Below are positions 1-10,792 of a stretch of DNA of 64,000 nucleotides, one piece after another. The stretch's first letter is position 1, and each line of letters starts with the position of its first letter. The translations under genes and the position numbers were made by a program. Source of the stretch: Leisingera sp. JC1 (lineage in GTDB: Bacteria; Pseudomonadota; Alphaproteobacteria; Rhodobacterales; Rhodobacteraceae); assembly GCF_001679925.1 (NCBI RefSeq), contig NZ_LYUZ01000080.1:1-64000 (forward strand). The letters run 5' to 3'. The notes beneath the pieces are model-generated. The model was not told the DNA's origin, searched no databases, and saw only the letters and a list, made by a program, of their open reading frames with translations.

Positions 1-42
1 GCGGGGGGAGGGCGGGCGGCTAGAACGGGCAGCCCGAGCAGA

Positions 43-72
43 ATTTTGAGGAGGCCGATTTTGAGGAGGCCG
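43..72 (+). repeat. 15-bp perfect tandem duplication carrying two ribosome-binding sites
   Basis: The unit ATTTTGAGGAGGCCG occurs twice back to back (43-57 and 58-72). Each copy holds a strong GAGGAGG Shine-Dalgarno core. The second copy ends two bases before the TTG start of tex, so the duplication doubles the ribosome-binding site. The copies are identical, which suggests a recent slippage duplication. Confidence 0.9.
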
Positions 73-74
73 CC

Positions 75-2441
<2,367 letters not shown>

Positions 2442-2472
2442 GGAAACGGGGGCGCGGCCCCGTTTCCCTTTT
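2442..2472 (+). terminator. Rho-independent terminator of tex
   Basis: The base after the stop codon opens a perfect 10-bp stem (GGAAACGGGG 2442-2451, CCCCGTTTCC 2458-2467) with a six-base loop, followed by CTTTT. Confidence 0.85.
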
Positions 2473-2501
2473 CAATAAGCCGCGTTTCCCATTTCAATAA
2501 G
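2461..2501 (+). repeat. Imperfect tandem duplication of the tex terminator 3' arm
   Basis: The 19 bases at 2461-2479 (CGTTTCCCTTTTCAATAAG) recur at 2483-2501 with one change (T to A). The copied unit includes most of the distal arm of the terminator and its T-run, so one 5' arm could pair with either copy. Confidence 0.8.
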
Positions 2502-2506
2502 GGTTG

Positions 2507-3778
2507 TCAGGCGGGGCTGAGGTGCAGCCCCTTTTCGGTGAAGGAGATCTTCTGCCCGCTCTCGATTTCCTCACGGAACTGGGCTGCGAGGGCTTGCAGC
2601 GCGCCGGCATGCCCGCGGGCGGCAAAGCGGCTGACGGAGCGGATCAGAGTGCTGTTGTCAAAACCTTCCTCCGCGTGTGCCCAGACCAGCGGGTGAAGCT
2701 CCGTCAGGTGATCGCGGATCAGCCAGTCCGCAGCCCCGGCAATCCTGAGCCGCGGCACGTCGGCTTGCAGGTCCTTTCCCATGTCCTTGGGCAGGGCAAC
2801 GGTGCAGTAGGCGGCGAGCAGGTTGATCATTTCCTGCGACGCGTCGGCCTGGACGATGTCGCGCAGCCCGTCCAGGAAAAAGCGGGTGTCGACACGGGCG
2901 CAGGCCTGGCTGTCGACGGAGATGGCGTCAAAGTAGACCCAGGTGTAGCCGCCTGCGCCCCAGGTGGCTTCGGTGCGGGCAGCGGTGCGGCGCGCCTCCA
3001 GCTCCAGTGCGGCATAGGAACCGGCGCTGCGCGGCAGCATATGGGTGCCAAGCGCCCGCATGTGGCGGTGGTTGGCAGGCGCCAGGTCAATCAGCGCGCT
3101 GTAGGTGTCCGCCACCTGCAGGGTGCCGGTGCTGCGGCCGGCAAAGAGCGCGCATTGCGCGGCCAGCAGAAACGGGCTGTTCCGGCTGTCCTCTGCAATC
3201 GGCTCCAGCAGAGCGGCGGCACGGTCGAAATGGGCGGCGCAGCGGCGCTGGTTCGAGGCCGGCGTCTCCTGCCCGCCGGTTCCGCGCCAGGCCCAGCCGA
3301 TATCAATGTGGGCAAGCGCCACCAGGGCGGTCAGATAGGGATCGTGCCGGTTCTCTGCGCGCAGCGCCTCAAAGGCCATCAGGCCGCGGATCAGGGTGCG
3401 GCTGCGGGCGTCGTGATTTTCGGCCAGCGCGTGTTCCGTGGCGGTCACCACATCGGCGCGGGCGCCAAAAGCAATGAGATCGGCCAGCGGCATCCCGCAG
3501 CGGGTGGCGGCGCGGGTTTCGTCGGCCGTGCGGATCTGCCGGGACAGGTCGTCCCAGCGTTCCTGGCGGGCCAGAAACTGGCCGCGGTCCTGGGCCTCGG
3601 TGCCTTCGGGGGCGTCCTGCGCGCTCAGGACCGTGATGGACAGGCAATCCTCCGGGGGCTGGGCCAATGGCTGTTCCGCTGGGGCTGGCGCCTGGCGTGC
3701 AGCGGGCTTGGACCGGCTGGAAACCAGGCCTGAAATCCGGGAGAAAAGATCCAGTGCCTGTCGAGACTGTGTGAGCAT
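2507..3778 (-). CDS. Uncharacterised soluble protein, 423 residues
   Basis: I do not recognise a family. The ATG at 3778 is preceded by AGGAAG at good spacing. There is no signal peptide or membrane segment. The first 60 residues are low complexity, rich in Ala, Pro and Gln, and look like a linker. The rest is mostly helical and Ala/Arg-rich, with repeated helix-pair spacing that suggests a TPR-like or other alpha-solenoid fold (inference only). Trp and Cys residues are scattered without a metal-binding pattern. It is convergent with tex and seems to be a single-gene unit. Codon use matches the neighbours, so it looks native and expressed. Confidence 0.75.
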   Translation of the reverse strand: MLTQSRQALDLFSRISGLVSSRSKPAARQAPAPAEQPLAQPPEDCLSITVLSAQDAPEGTEAQDRGQFLARQERWDDLSRQIRTADETRAATRCGMPLADLIAFGARADVVTATEHALAENHDARSRTLIRGLMAFEALRAENRHDPYLTALVALAHIDIGWAWRGTGGQETPASNQRRCAAHFDRAAALLEPIAEDSRNSPFLLAAQCALFAGRSTGTLQVADTYSALIDLAPANHRHMRALGTHMLPRSAGSYAALELEARRTAARTEATWGAGGYTWVYFDAISVDSQACARVDTRFFLDGLRDIVQADASQEMINLLAAYCTVALPKDMGKDLQADVPRLRIAGAADWLIRDHLTELHPLVWAHAEEGFDNSTLIRSVSRFAARGHAGALQALAAQFREEIESGQKISFTEKGLHLSPA

Positions 3779-3938
3779 TTGTGCTTCCTGATGAGTGGCA
3801 GCTTATCGTTGCTGCCAGTTTCGTCAGGCAATGGGGCGCAAAGATGGCGGCACTGAGGAAGTTAACGCGCCTGGGCGGTTAATCGCGTATTGCTGTCTAA
3901 AATCCGAAGTGGAATTGGCGGGCTTTTGACGGACGGGG

Positions 3939-4397
3939 TCAGAACGCGGCGAAGTGGTGGCGTTCAGTGCGCAGGCCGCGGGCCTGAAACACGGCGTCAG
4001 CCTCAGCGTGGGGCGGCGTCGCTTCCTGCGGCAGGCGGATGCGTTTGCCGCTGCGAAGGATCAGGGTTGCGCGGACGGAGAAGTCCCAGCGGGTATCGAA
4101 CCGCACGCGGTCGATTTCACCCAGTTCTGCCTGTCCGGCCAGTTTTCCGGTGAACCATTCGACTCTGTTCGGGGATACCTTCAGCCCGGATACCGGGTTT
4201 CGGACCAGATCGGCGATCGCGGGCAGGACCGGCAGGGCAAGCAGGATTACAAGCCAAAGCGCGGCATCCAGCACCAGCCACAAGACAAGTAGCGCGGCCA
4301 GCCAGCCGCCAGTTGCCAGAATGGCCGCGGGGGAGCGGCCCCGGCGGGAGAAGCTGTAATCCTTCGCCGGGGGGCATGTTTCAGGCGTTTCAGGCAT
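3939..4397 (-). CDS. Small membrane protein with a C-terminal cytoplasmic domain, unknown function
   Basis: This 152-residue protein has a polar N-terminus, then two closely spaced hydrophobic helices (about residues 25-62), then a soluble half with a beta-rich character including VRFDTRWDFSVRATLILRSG, reminiscent of bacterial PH-like membrane proteins. Its ATG lies inside the last codons of pepN (8-bp overlap, GATGCCTGA), so the two are almost certainly co-transcribed and translationally coupled. No function can be assigned beyond a membrane protein partnered with pepN. Confidence 0.75.
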   Translation of the reverse strand: MPETPETCPPAKDYSFSRRGRSPAAILATGGWLAALLVLWLVLDAALWLVILLALPVLPAIADLVRNPVSGLKVSPNRVEWFTGKLAGQAELGEIDRVRFDTRWDFSVRATLILRSGKRIRLPQEATPPHAEADAVFQARGLRTERHHFAAF

Positions 4398-6942
4398 CCA
4401 GGATCCGGGTCACCATTTCATTGGTGTCGCGGCTGAGCCCGTCCGTGCCTGCAATCCGGTTGAGCTGGGCGCGGATCAGCGACTGGCGGCCGGAATCATA
4501 ACGCTTCCAGGTCTGGAACGCGGCGCACATGCGGGCGGTGGTCTGCGGGTTCAGGCTGTCCAGCGCGATCAGGTTTTCGGCCAGAAGCTGGTAACCCTCG
4601 CCGCTGGCATGGTGGAAGCCGGCGTGATTGCCCGCCAGCGCTCCCATCACCGCGCGGAAGCGGTTGGGGTTCTTCATGTCAAACAGCGGGTGTTTGATAA
4701 GCGCCGCAGCGGTTGCAGCCGTCTTTTCCGGTGCGGCGCAGGCGATTTGCAGGGCAAACCACTTGTCCATCACCAGCCGGTCGTCCTGCCACTGATCAAA
4801 GAACGCCTTGGATTGGGCCGCGCCGTTCTCAGCCTTCATCAGCGCGGCAAGCGCGGCATACTGCTGGGTCATGTTGTCTGCGGAAGCATATTGGCGCGCG
4901 GCCTGTTCGCCGCCATCGAGCCGGGTAAGAAGTGAAAGGATGCGGCCGTTGAGCGCGCGTTTGCCGGCGCTTTCGGCGTCGGGTGAATAGGGCCCTTCTA
5001 CCGTTGTGGCCGCATAGAGCCGGGGCAGGCTGGTTTCCAGCTGCTGCGCCAGGGTCTGGGCGAAGGTCTCTGCCGCGTCGTAGATTTTCTGCGGATCGGG
5101 GGTAAAGCCGCGCTCATGCAGGGTTTGAGCGATGTCCGACTGGCTGGGCGGCGACAGAACCAGGGCGCGGAAGGCCGGGTCCTGATCATCATCGCGCACC
5201 AGTTTTTCCAGCGCATCCAGATAGCTTGCATCGGGGGCGGCGCCGTCCAGCACCATGGCAACGCGGGTTTCCTTGGCCAGCGCATTGCCGGCCTCCCAGC
5301 GGTTGAACGGGTCGGTGTCGTGCGCCAGCAGGAAGGCGCGTTCGGCGTTGGTGGTCTCGCGCTCCAGGATCACCGGGGCGGAGAACTCGCGCAGGATCGA
5401 AGGAACCGGCTTGGAGGCGAGGCCGTCGAAGGTGAAGCTTTGCTTGGCTTCGGTCAGTTCCAGCACCTCAGTTGCGTGCACCTCGTCACCGTTGGGGGAC
5501 AACAGGCCCACCGCCATCGGGATCACCCACGGCGCCTTTTCGGGCTGGCCCGGTGTCGGCGGCGTCGATTGCTCAAAGGTCAGCGTGTAGGTGCCATCAG
5601 CATAATCTTCCGAGACCTTCACCCGCGGGGTGCCGGCCTGGCTGTACCACAGCTTGAACTGCTTGAGGTCGCGCCCGGTGGCGTACTCAAACACCTTCAG
5701 CCAGTCCTCGATGGTGCAGGCCTGGCCGTCGTGGCGCTCGAAATAGAGCTTCAGCGCCTTGTAGTAGTTGTCCTCCCCAACCAGCCGCTTGAGCATCCCG
5801 ATCACCTCGGCGCCTTTTTCATAGACGGTGGCGGTGTAGAAGTTGTTGATCTCCTGGAAGGCTTCCGGGCGCGGCGGATGGGCGAGGGGGCCGTTGTCCT
5901 CCGGGAACTGGCGGGCGCGGAGTGTAATCACGTCGTCGATCCGTTTCACCGGCTCGGACCGCATGTCGGCGGTGAACTGCGCGTCGCGGAAAACGGTCAG
6001 CCCTTCCTTGAGGCACAGCTGGAACCAGTCGCGGCAGGTGATGCGGTTGCCGGTCCAGTTGTGGAAGTATTCATGGGCAATTATTGCCTCGATACGTTCG
6101 AAATTGGCATCTGTAGAGGTCTCAGGCGACGCCAGAACGCAGGAGGAGTTGAAAATGTTCAACCCCTTGTTCTCCATCGCGCCCATGTTGAAATCGTCAA
6201 CGGCGACGATGTTGAACAGCTCCAGGTCGTATTCGAGGCCGTAGACGTCCTCGTCCCATTTCATCGATTTCTTTAGCGCCTCCATGCCGAAGGCGCATTT
6301 GTTTTCATCACCCGGGCGGACCCAGATGTTCAGCTCCACCTCCTTGCCGGACTTGGTGGTGAAGCTGCCGGGGTGGTTCACCAGATCGCCGGCCACCAGT
6401 GCAAACAGATAAGCCGGTTTCGGCCAGGGATCGTGCCATTCGGCCCAGCCTTCGCCCGCGCCCACCGGATTGCCGTTGGACAGCATCACCGGCTCGTCGC
6501 CTTCGATGCGGACAGTGAAGGTGGACATCACGTCGGGGCGGTCCGGGTAATAGGTGATCTTGCGGAAACCCTCGGCCTCGCATTGGGTGCAATACATCCG
6601 GTTGGACATGTAGAGGCCTTCCAGCGCGGTATTGCCGGCCGGGTTGATCTCCACCTCTGCCTCCCAAGTGAAGGGGGCGCTGGGCACGTCGCATTTCAGG
6701 CCGCCCTCGACCAATTCCGGCGTGACCGGCTGGCCGTCGATTTTGGCGGAGATCAGTTTCAGCTCTTCACCATGCAGGAAGAACGCCTTGTCCGCCGCGT
6801 CCGGTTTCGGGGCAAAGCGGATTTTGCTCAGGACGCGGGTGGTTTCCGGTGCCAGGCGGAAGGTCAGGTGAACGCTTTCGACGTCATATCCAAAGGGCGT
6901 GTAGTCTTTCAGGTAGAAGGTCTGGGGCGTGTCTTTGGCCAT
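4390..6942 (-). CDS. pepN: Aminopeptidase N (M1 family zinc metallopeptidase)
   Basis: This 850-residue cytosolic enzyme removes N-terminal residues from peptides. The M1 hallmarks are present: the exopeptidase motif GAMEN at about residues 254-258 and the zinc motif HEYFH at about 290-294, with the third ligand Glu expected in the following KEGLT segment. Length and order match the proteobacterial PepN type (catalytic half, then DUF3458-like and helical C-terminal domains). I chose the ATG at 6942 rather than the upstream codon at 6960 because AGGAGA sits just before it and the family begins near MAKDTPQTFYLKDY. It may help process peptides imported by the ABC system at 23-29 kb, but nothing links them directly. 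Confidence 0.96.
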   Translation of the reverse strand: MAKDTPQTFYLKDYTPFGYDVESVHLTFRLAPETTRVLSKIRFAPKPDAADKAFFLHGEELKLISAKIDGQPVTPELVEGGLKCDVPSAPFTWEAEVEINPAGNTALEGLYMSNRMYCTQCEAEGFRKITYYPDRPDVMSTFTVRIEGDEPVMLSNGNPVGAGEGWAEWHDPWPKPAYLFALVAGDLVNHPGSFTTKSGKEVELNIWVRPGDENKCAFGMEALKKSMKWDEDVYGLEYDLELFNIVAVDDFNMGAMENKGLNIFNSSCVLASPETSTDANFERIEAIIAHEYFHNWTGNRITCRDWFQLCLKEGLTVFRDAQFTADMRSEPVKRIDDVITLRARQFPEDNGPLAHPPRPEAFQEINNFYTATVYEKGAEVIGMLKRLVGEDNYYKALKLYFERHDGQACTIEDWLKVFEYATGRDLKQFKLWYSQAGTPRVKVSEDYADGTYTLTFEQSTPPTPGQPEKAPWVIPMAVGLLSPNGDEVHATEVLELTEAKQSFTFDGLASKPVPSILREFSAPVILERETTNAERAFLLAHDTDPFNRWEAGNALAKETRVAMVLDGAAPDASYLDALEKLVRDDDQDPAFRALVLSPPSQSDIAQTLHERGFTPDPQKIYDAAETFAQTLAQQLETSLPRLYAATTVEGPYSPDAESAGKRALNGRILSLLTRLDGGEQAARQYASADNMTQQYAALAALMKAENGAAQSKAFFDQWQDDRLVMDKWFALQIACAAPEKTAATAAALIKHPLFDMKNPNRFRAVMGALAGNHAGFHHASGEGYQLLAENLIALDSLNPQTTARMCAAFQTWKRYDSGRQSLIRAQLNRIAGTDGLSRDTNEMVTRILDA

Positions 6943-7044
6943 TCTCGTTCTCCTCTGCACTGCTTCTTTTCAGGTGTAGAGGATAGGGGCGGGACTGCAA
7001 GCGGATTGGCGGTTGAAATGCGGCTTCCGGAAAATCCGCAGCAC

Positions 7045-7063
7045 TTTCTTGAAAATCAAGAAA
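7045..7063. promoter_or_regulatory. Perfect inverted repeat upstream of glcB
   Basis: TTTCTTGA-AAA-TCAAGAAA is an 8+3+8 perfect inverted repeat in the 222-bp gap between divergent pepN and glcB, about 100 bp before the glcB start. It is AT-rich against its surroundings and has no T-run after it. It fits a dimeric regulator site better than a terminator. The regulator is unknown. Confidence 0.5.
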
Positions 7064-7164
7064 TTGAGTTCGGTTTCACCGATGGGGTGTTTTGTTGCTG
7101 ACCGGAAACTTCTGCCCTAGTTAGATGTCAGCATACAGTGGTGTACCGCCAGAAGGAGCAAGTC

Positions 7165-9312
7165 ATGAGCCGGGTCGAGAAACAGGGAATTCAGGTTGCG
7201 CCGGAGCTGGCGGAGTTCATCGAGAAGCAGGCGCTGCCAGGCACCGGGATCGAAGCGGAAGCCTTCTGGAAAGGCCTGGCGGAACTGGTGAACACCTTTG
7301 GTCCGGAAAACCGGGCGCTGCTGGCGAAACGCGAGGAGATCCAAGCCAATATCGACGCCTGGCACATCGCCAACCGCGACAAGCCGCATGACCATGAAGC
7401 CTACAAGGCGTTTCTGGCGGACATCGGCTACCTGCTGCCGGAGGGCGGCGATTTCGAGATCGAAACGCAGAACGTGGACCCTGAGATTGCATCGGTGCCG
7501 GGGCCGCAGCTGGTGGTGCCGATCACCAATGCCCGCTATGCGCTGAACGCGGCCAATGCGCGCTGGGGCAGCCTGTATGACGGGTTCTATGGCACTGACG
7601 CGATGGGAACCCCGGCGCCCAAGGGCGGCTATGACAAGGGCCGCGGCGCGCGGGTTGTGGCGCGGGCGCGGGTGTTCCTAGATGAAGCATTTCCGATCAA
7701 TGGAGCCAGCCATGCCGACGTGCGCCGCTATCACGTGCAGGACGGCCAGCTGCTGATCGACGACCTGCCGCTGGCGCAGCCGGAGAAATTTGCAGGCTAC
7801 CGCGGCAACCCCAGGGCGCCCGAAGCCGTTCTGCTGCGAAACAATGGCCTGCATGTGGAGCTGGTGTTCGACCGCGCCCACGCCATCGGCGCCCGCGATC
7901 AGGCCGGTCTGGCCGACGTGCGGCTGGAAAGCGCAATGTCGGCGATCATGGACTGCGAGGATTCGGTCGCCTGCGTCGATGCTGAAGACAAGGTGCAGGC
8001 CTATTCCAACTGGCTCGGCCTGATGAAGGGCGATCTGGAGGCGGAGCTGGAGAAGGGCGGCAAGACCATCACCCGCCGCCTGAACCCGGATTTCGGCTAT
8101 ACCGCGCCGGACGGCTCAGCCATGTCGCTGAAGGGCCGCGCCCTGCTGTGGGTGCGCAATGTCGGCCACCTGATGACCAACCCGGCGGTGCTGGATCAGG
8201 ACGGCAAAGAGGCATACGAGGGCCTGCTGGACGCGCTTATCACCGTGATGATTGCCAAGCACGACCTGAAGCGCGAGGGCGGCAACTCCGCCCATGGTTC
8301 TGTCTATGTGGTGAAGCCCAAGATGCACGGGCCGGAGGAAGTGGCGTTCACTGACCGGATCTTCGGCAAGGTCGAGGATATCCTGGGCCTGCCGCGCCAC
8401 ACCGTGAAGATCGGCATCATGGATGAGGAACGCCGCACCTCGGTGAACCTCAAGGAATGCATACGCGCCGCCAAGCACCGGGTCGCCTTCATCAATACCG
8501 GTTTCCTCGACCGCACCGGCGACGAGATCCACACCTCGATGGAGGCCGGACCGTTCTCTCGTAAGGACTTCATCAAGCGCAAGGGCTGGATCGGCGCCTA
8601 TGAGAACCTGAACGTCGACATCGGCCTGGAGTGCGGTCTGTCCGGAAAAGCACAGATCGGCAAGGGCATGTGGGCAATGCCCGACATGATGGCGGCAATG
8701 CTGGAGCAGAAGATTGAGCATCCGAAGTCCGGCGCCAATTGCGCCTGGGTGCCAAGCCCGACTGCCGCCACACTGCACGCGCTGCATTACCACAAGGTGG
8801 ATGTGCTGGCGGTGCAGGCCAAGCTGAAAGAGGGCGGCCGCCGCGCCCATGTGGATGGCATCCTGGAAATCCCGCTGGCGACCTACCGCAAATGGACCCC
8901 GCGCCAGATCGCCCGCGAGGTGGACAACAACGCCCAGGGCATCCTCGGCTATGTGGTGCGCTGGGTGGATCAGGGCGTCGGCTGCTCCAAGGTCCCGGAC
9001 ATCAACGACGTCGGCCTGATGGAGGACCGCGCCACCTGCCGGATTTCGGCACAGCACATCGCCAACTGGCTGCACCATGGCGTCGTCTCGGAAGAGGAGG
9101 TGATGGGCTCTCTGCGCAAGATGGCCAAAGTGGTGGATGAGCAGAACCGCGGCGACAATACCTACCGCGCGATGGCGCCTGGCTATGACACCATCGCCTT
9201 CAAGGCGGCCTGCGATCTGGTGTTCAAGGGGCGGGTGCAGCCCTCCGGCTACACCGAGCCGGTGCTGCATGCCCGCCGGCTGGAGCTGAAGGCCCAGGAA
9301 GCCGCCAGCTGA
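7165..9312 (+). CDS. glcB: Malate synthase G
   Basis: This enzyme condenses glyoxylate with acetyl-CoA to give malate in the glyoxylate/glycolate pathway. The 715-residue length is that of isoform G (about 720) and not isoform A (about 530). Conserved blocks are visible, such as the MDCEDSVA segment and the [10 protein letters not shown] segment. The ATG at 7165 is preceded by AAGGAG and gives the family N-terminus; the upstream GTG at 7138 is rejected. A terminator follows, then a GlcG-like gene. In E. coli glcG and glcB belong to one glycolate operon, which supports the pairing. In roseobacters malate synthase also consumes glyoxylate from the ethylmalonyl-CoA pathway (known biology, not shown here). 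Confidence 0.97.
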   Translation: MSRVEKQGIQVAPELAEFIEKQALPGTGIEAEAFWKGLAELVNTFGPENRALLAKREEIQANIDAWHIANRDKPHDHEAYKAFLADIGYLLPEGGDFEIETQNVDPEIASVPGPQLVVPITNARYALNAANARWGSLYDGFYGTDAMGTPAPKGGYDKGRGARVVARARVFLDEAFPINGASHADVRRYHVQDGQLLIDDLPLAQPEKFAGYRGNPRAPEAVLLRNNGLHVELVFDRAHAIGARDQAGLADVRLESAMSAIMDCEDSVACVDAEDKVQAYSNWLGLMKGDLEAELEKGGKTITRRLNPDFGYTAPDGSAMSLKGRALLWVRNVGHLMTNPAVLDQDGKEAYEGLLDALITVMIAKHDLKREGGNSAHGSVYVVKPKMHGPEEVAFTDRIFGKVEDILGLPRHTVKIGIMDEERRTSVNLKECIRAAKHRVAFINTGFLDRTGDEIHTSMEAGPFSRKDFIKRKGWIGAYENLNVDIGLECGLSGKAQIGKGMWAMPDMMAAMLEQKIEHPKSGANCAWVPSPTAATLHALHYHKVDVLAVQAKLKEGGRRAHVDGILEIPLATYRKWTPRQIAREVDNNAQGILGYVVRWVDQGVGCSKVPDINDVGLMEDRATCRISAQHIANWLHHGVVSEEEVMGSLRKMAKVVDEQNRGDNTYRAMAPGYDTIAFKAACDLVFKGRVQPSGYTEPVLHARRLELKAQEAAS

Positions 9313-9362
9313 CCGCGGCAAACTGACCGGATGAAACAGTTTCCCCGCAAACAGGGGTAGTC

Positions 9363-9387
9363 AAAGGGGGCCTTTTGGCCTCCTTTT
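9363..9387 (+). terminator. Terminator between glcB and the glcG-like gene
   Basis: AAAGGGGGCC-TTTT-GGCCTCCTTT forms a 10-bp stem with one G-T pair, followed by more T. The downstream gene on the same strand may therefore be expressed less than glcB or from its own promoter. Confidence 0.75.
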
Positions 9388-9421
9388 CTGTTCCGTAACG
9401 TCAGGAGAGGAGGCTGAACTG

Positions 9422-9850
9422 ATGGCTGGGATTTCACTGGAGCAGGCGCGCACCATCATCCGCGTGGCACTGGACAAGGGGCACGAGCTGAACCTGAAAC
9501 CGCTGTCGGTGGTGGTGCTGGATGCCGGGGGTCATGTGCAGGCGTTCGAGCGCGAGGACGGCGCCGCACCGGGCCGGTTCCCGATTGCGCACGGCAAGGC
9601 CTATGGCTCTGTGATGCTGGGCATGGCGGGGTCTGCCCAGATGGCGCGTGCAGAGGCACAGGGTTATTTCATGGCAGCGGTGAACGGCGTTTACGGCGGC
9701 CAGGTGGTGCCGGTGCCGGGCGGCGTGCTGGTGCGCGGTGCCGATGGCGCGGTGATCGGCGCGGTCGGCGTGACCGGCGACACCTCGGACAATGACGCCA
9801 TTGCGGCTGTTGCAGGCATCGAAGCTGCTGGCCTTTCAGGGGAAATCTGA
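9422..9850 (+). CDS. GlcG/HbpS family protein (DUF336)
   Basis: This 142-residue protein matches the GlcG/HbpS fold: an N-terminal helix (SLEQARTIIRVAL), a beta-alpha-beta core with VVVLDAGGHVQAF, and the typical C-terminal pattern VLVRGADGAVIGAVGVTGDTSDND. Members bind haem or small cofactors in some species, and E. coli GlcG is encoded with glycolate genes; its biochemical role is not settled. The start ATG is preceded by AGGAGAGGAGG. Its position directly after glcB is the main functional clue. Confidence 0.88.
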   Translation: MAGISLEQARTIIRVALDKGHELNLKPLSVVVLDAGGHVQAFEREDGAAPGRFPIAHGKAYGSVMLGMAGSAQMARAEAQGYFMAAVNGVYGGQVVPVPGGVLVRGADGAVIGAVGVTGDTSDNDAIAAVAGIEAAGLSGEI

Positions 9851-9951
9851 CCCTCCGGTGCGTATGTGAACAATCTGTTGCGCCATCACTGCGGTTGAAC
9901 CCGGCCCCTGGCAGAGCTAGTTTTTCTGTCAGGGAACGGAGACAGCACAAC

Positions 9952-10731
9952 ATGGCGCGACCCAAAGTAGGCATTATCGGCAATTCCTATCTGCTGAACG
10001 ACCAGTACCCCGTGCATGCGGGCGGAACGATGAATTCCGAGGCGATTGCCGAAGTGGCGGGCTGTATGCCGCTGATGATCCCCTCGGACCCGCGGTTCGT
10101 GACTGTCGGGGAGTTGCTGAATACCTTCGACGGGTTCCTGCTGACTGGCGGGCGGCCCAATGTGCATCCCAATGAGTACGGCGAGGCCGAGACCGAGGCG
10201 CATGGCGCCTTTGATCGGGCGCGCGATGCCATCACCCTGCCGCTGGTGCGCGCCTGCGTCGAGCGCGGCCAGCCATTCCTGGGCATCTGCCGCGGGTTTC
10301 AGGAGGTGAACGTGGCGATGGGCGGCACGCTGCACCCGGAAATCCGCGATCTGCCGGGGCGGATGAACCACCGGATGCCGCCGGACGGCACGCTGGAGGA
10401 GAAATTCGCCCTGCGTCACACGGTCAAATTCAACTCTGGCGGGGTGTTCCACCGCCTGTTCGGCGCTGAGGAAGTTATGACCAACACCCTGCACGGGCAG
10501 GGCATCAAACGCCCCGGTGCGCGGGTTGTCATCGACGGCCAAGCACCGGACGGCACGCCGGAGGCCGTCTATATCAAGGATGCACCAGGGTTCACCCTGT
10601 CGGTGCAATGGCATCCGGAGTGGGAGGCAGCAGCAGACCCGGTGTCGCGGCCGCTGTTTGAAGCCTTTGGTGAGGCTGTCCGGGCCTGGGCAGAGGGCGG
10701 CCCGCAGGCCAGTCTGCAAAAAACTGCATAA
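9952..10731 (+). CDS. Class I glutamine amidotransferase, gamma-glutamyl-GABA hydrolase (PuuD) type
   Basis: The 259-residue protein is a free-standing class I glutamine amidotransferase of the peptidase C26 group. It shows FLLTGGRPNVHP, the nucleophile elbow GICRGFQE with the catalytic Cys, and the QWHPEW block holding the His and Glu of the triad. PuuD-type enzymes release GABA from gamma-glutamyl-GABA in putrescine breakdown, but no other puu gene is nearby, so the substrate is uncertain. The ATG at 9952 follows a weak GGGAACGGAG site and gives the family start (MARPKVGIIG); the upstream TTG at 9895 is rejected. Confidence 0.88.
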   Translation: MARPKVGIIGNSYLLNDQYPVHAGGTMNSEAIAEVAGCMPLMIPSDPRFVTVGELLNTFDGFLLTGGRPNVHPNEYGEAETEAHGAFDRARDAITLPLVRACVERGQPFLGICRGFQEVNVAMGGTLHPEIRDLPGRMNHRMPPDGTLEEKFALRHTVKFNSGGVFHRLFGAEEVMTNTLHGQGIKRPGARVVIDGQAPDGTPEAVYIKDAPGFTLSVQWHPEWEAAADPVSRPLFEAFGEAVRAWAEGGPQASLQKTA

Positions 10732-10743
10732 AGGATTTTCGCG

Positions 10744-10786
10744 CCCCTCAAGGGGAATGCGGCCCGCCCGGCGGGGCAGGCCGCAT
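10744..10786. terminator. Bidirectional hairpins between convergent genes
   Basis: Two hairpins lie between the amidotransferase gene and the molybdopterin-subunit gene: CCCCT-CA-AGGGG (10744-10755), and a long stem with outer arms ATGCGGCC (10757-10764) and GGCCGCAT (10779-10786) and inner pairing GCCC/GGGC. Neither is followed by a good T-run, so termination strength is uncertain. Confidence 0.55.
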
Positions 10787-10792
10787 CTTGGT

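Noticed and set aside
8116..9321. 401-codon frame antisense to glcB
   Set aside because: Antisense to a clear malate synthase G, with no ribosome-binding site or domain.
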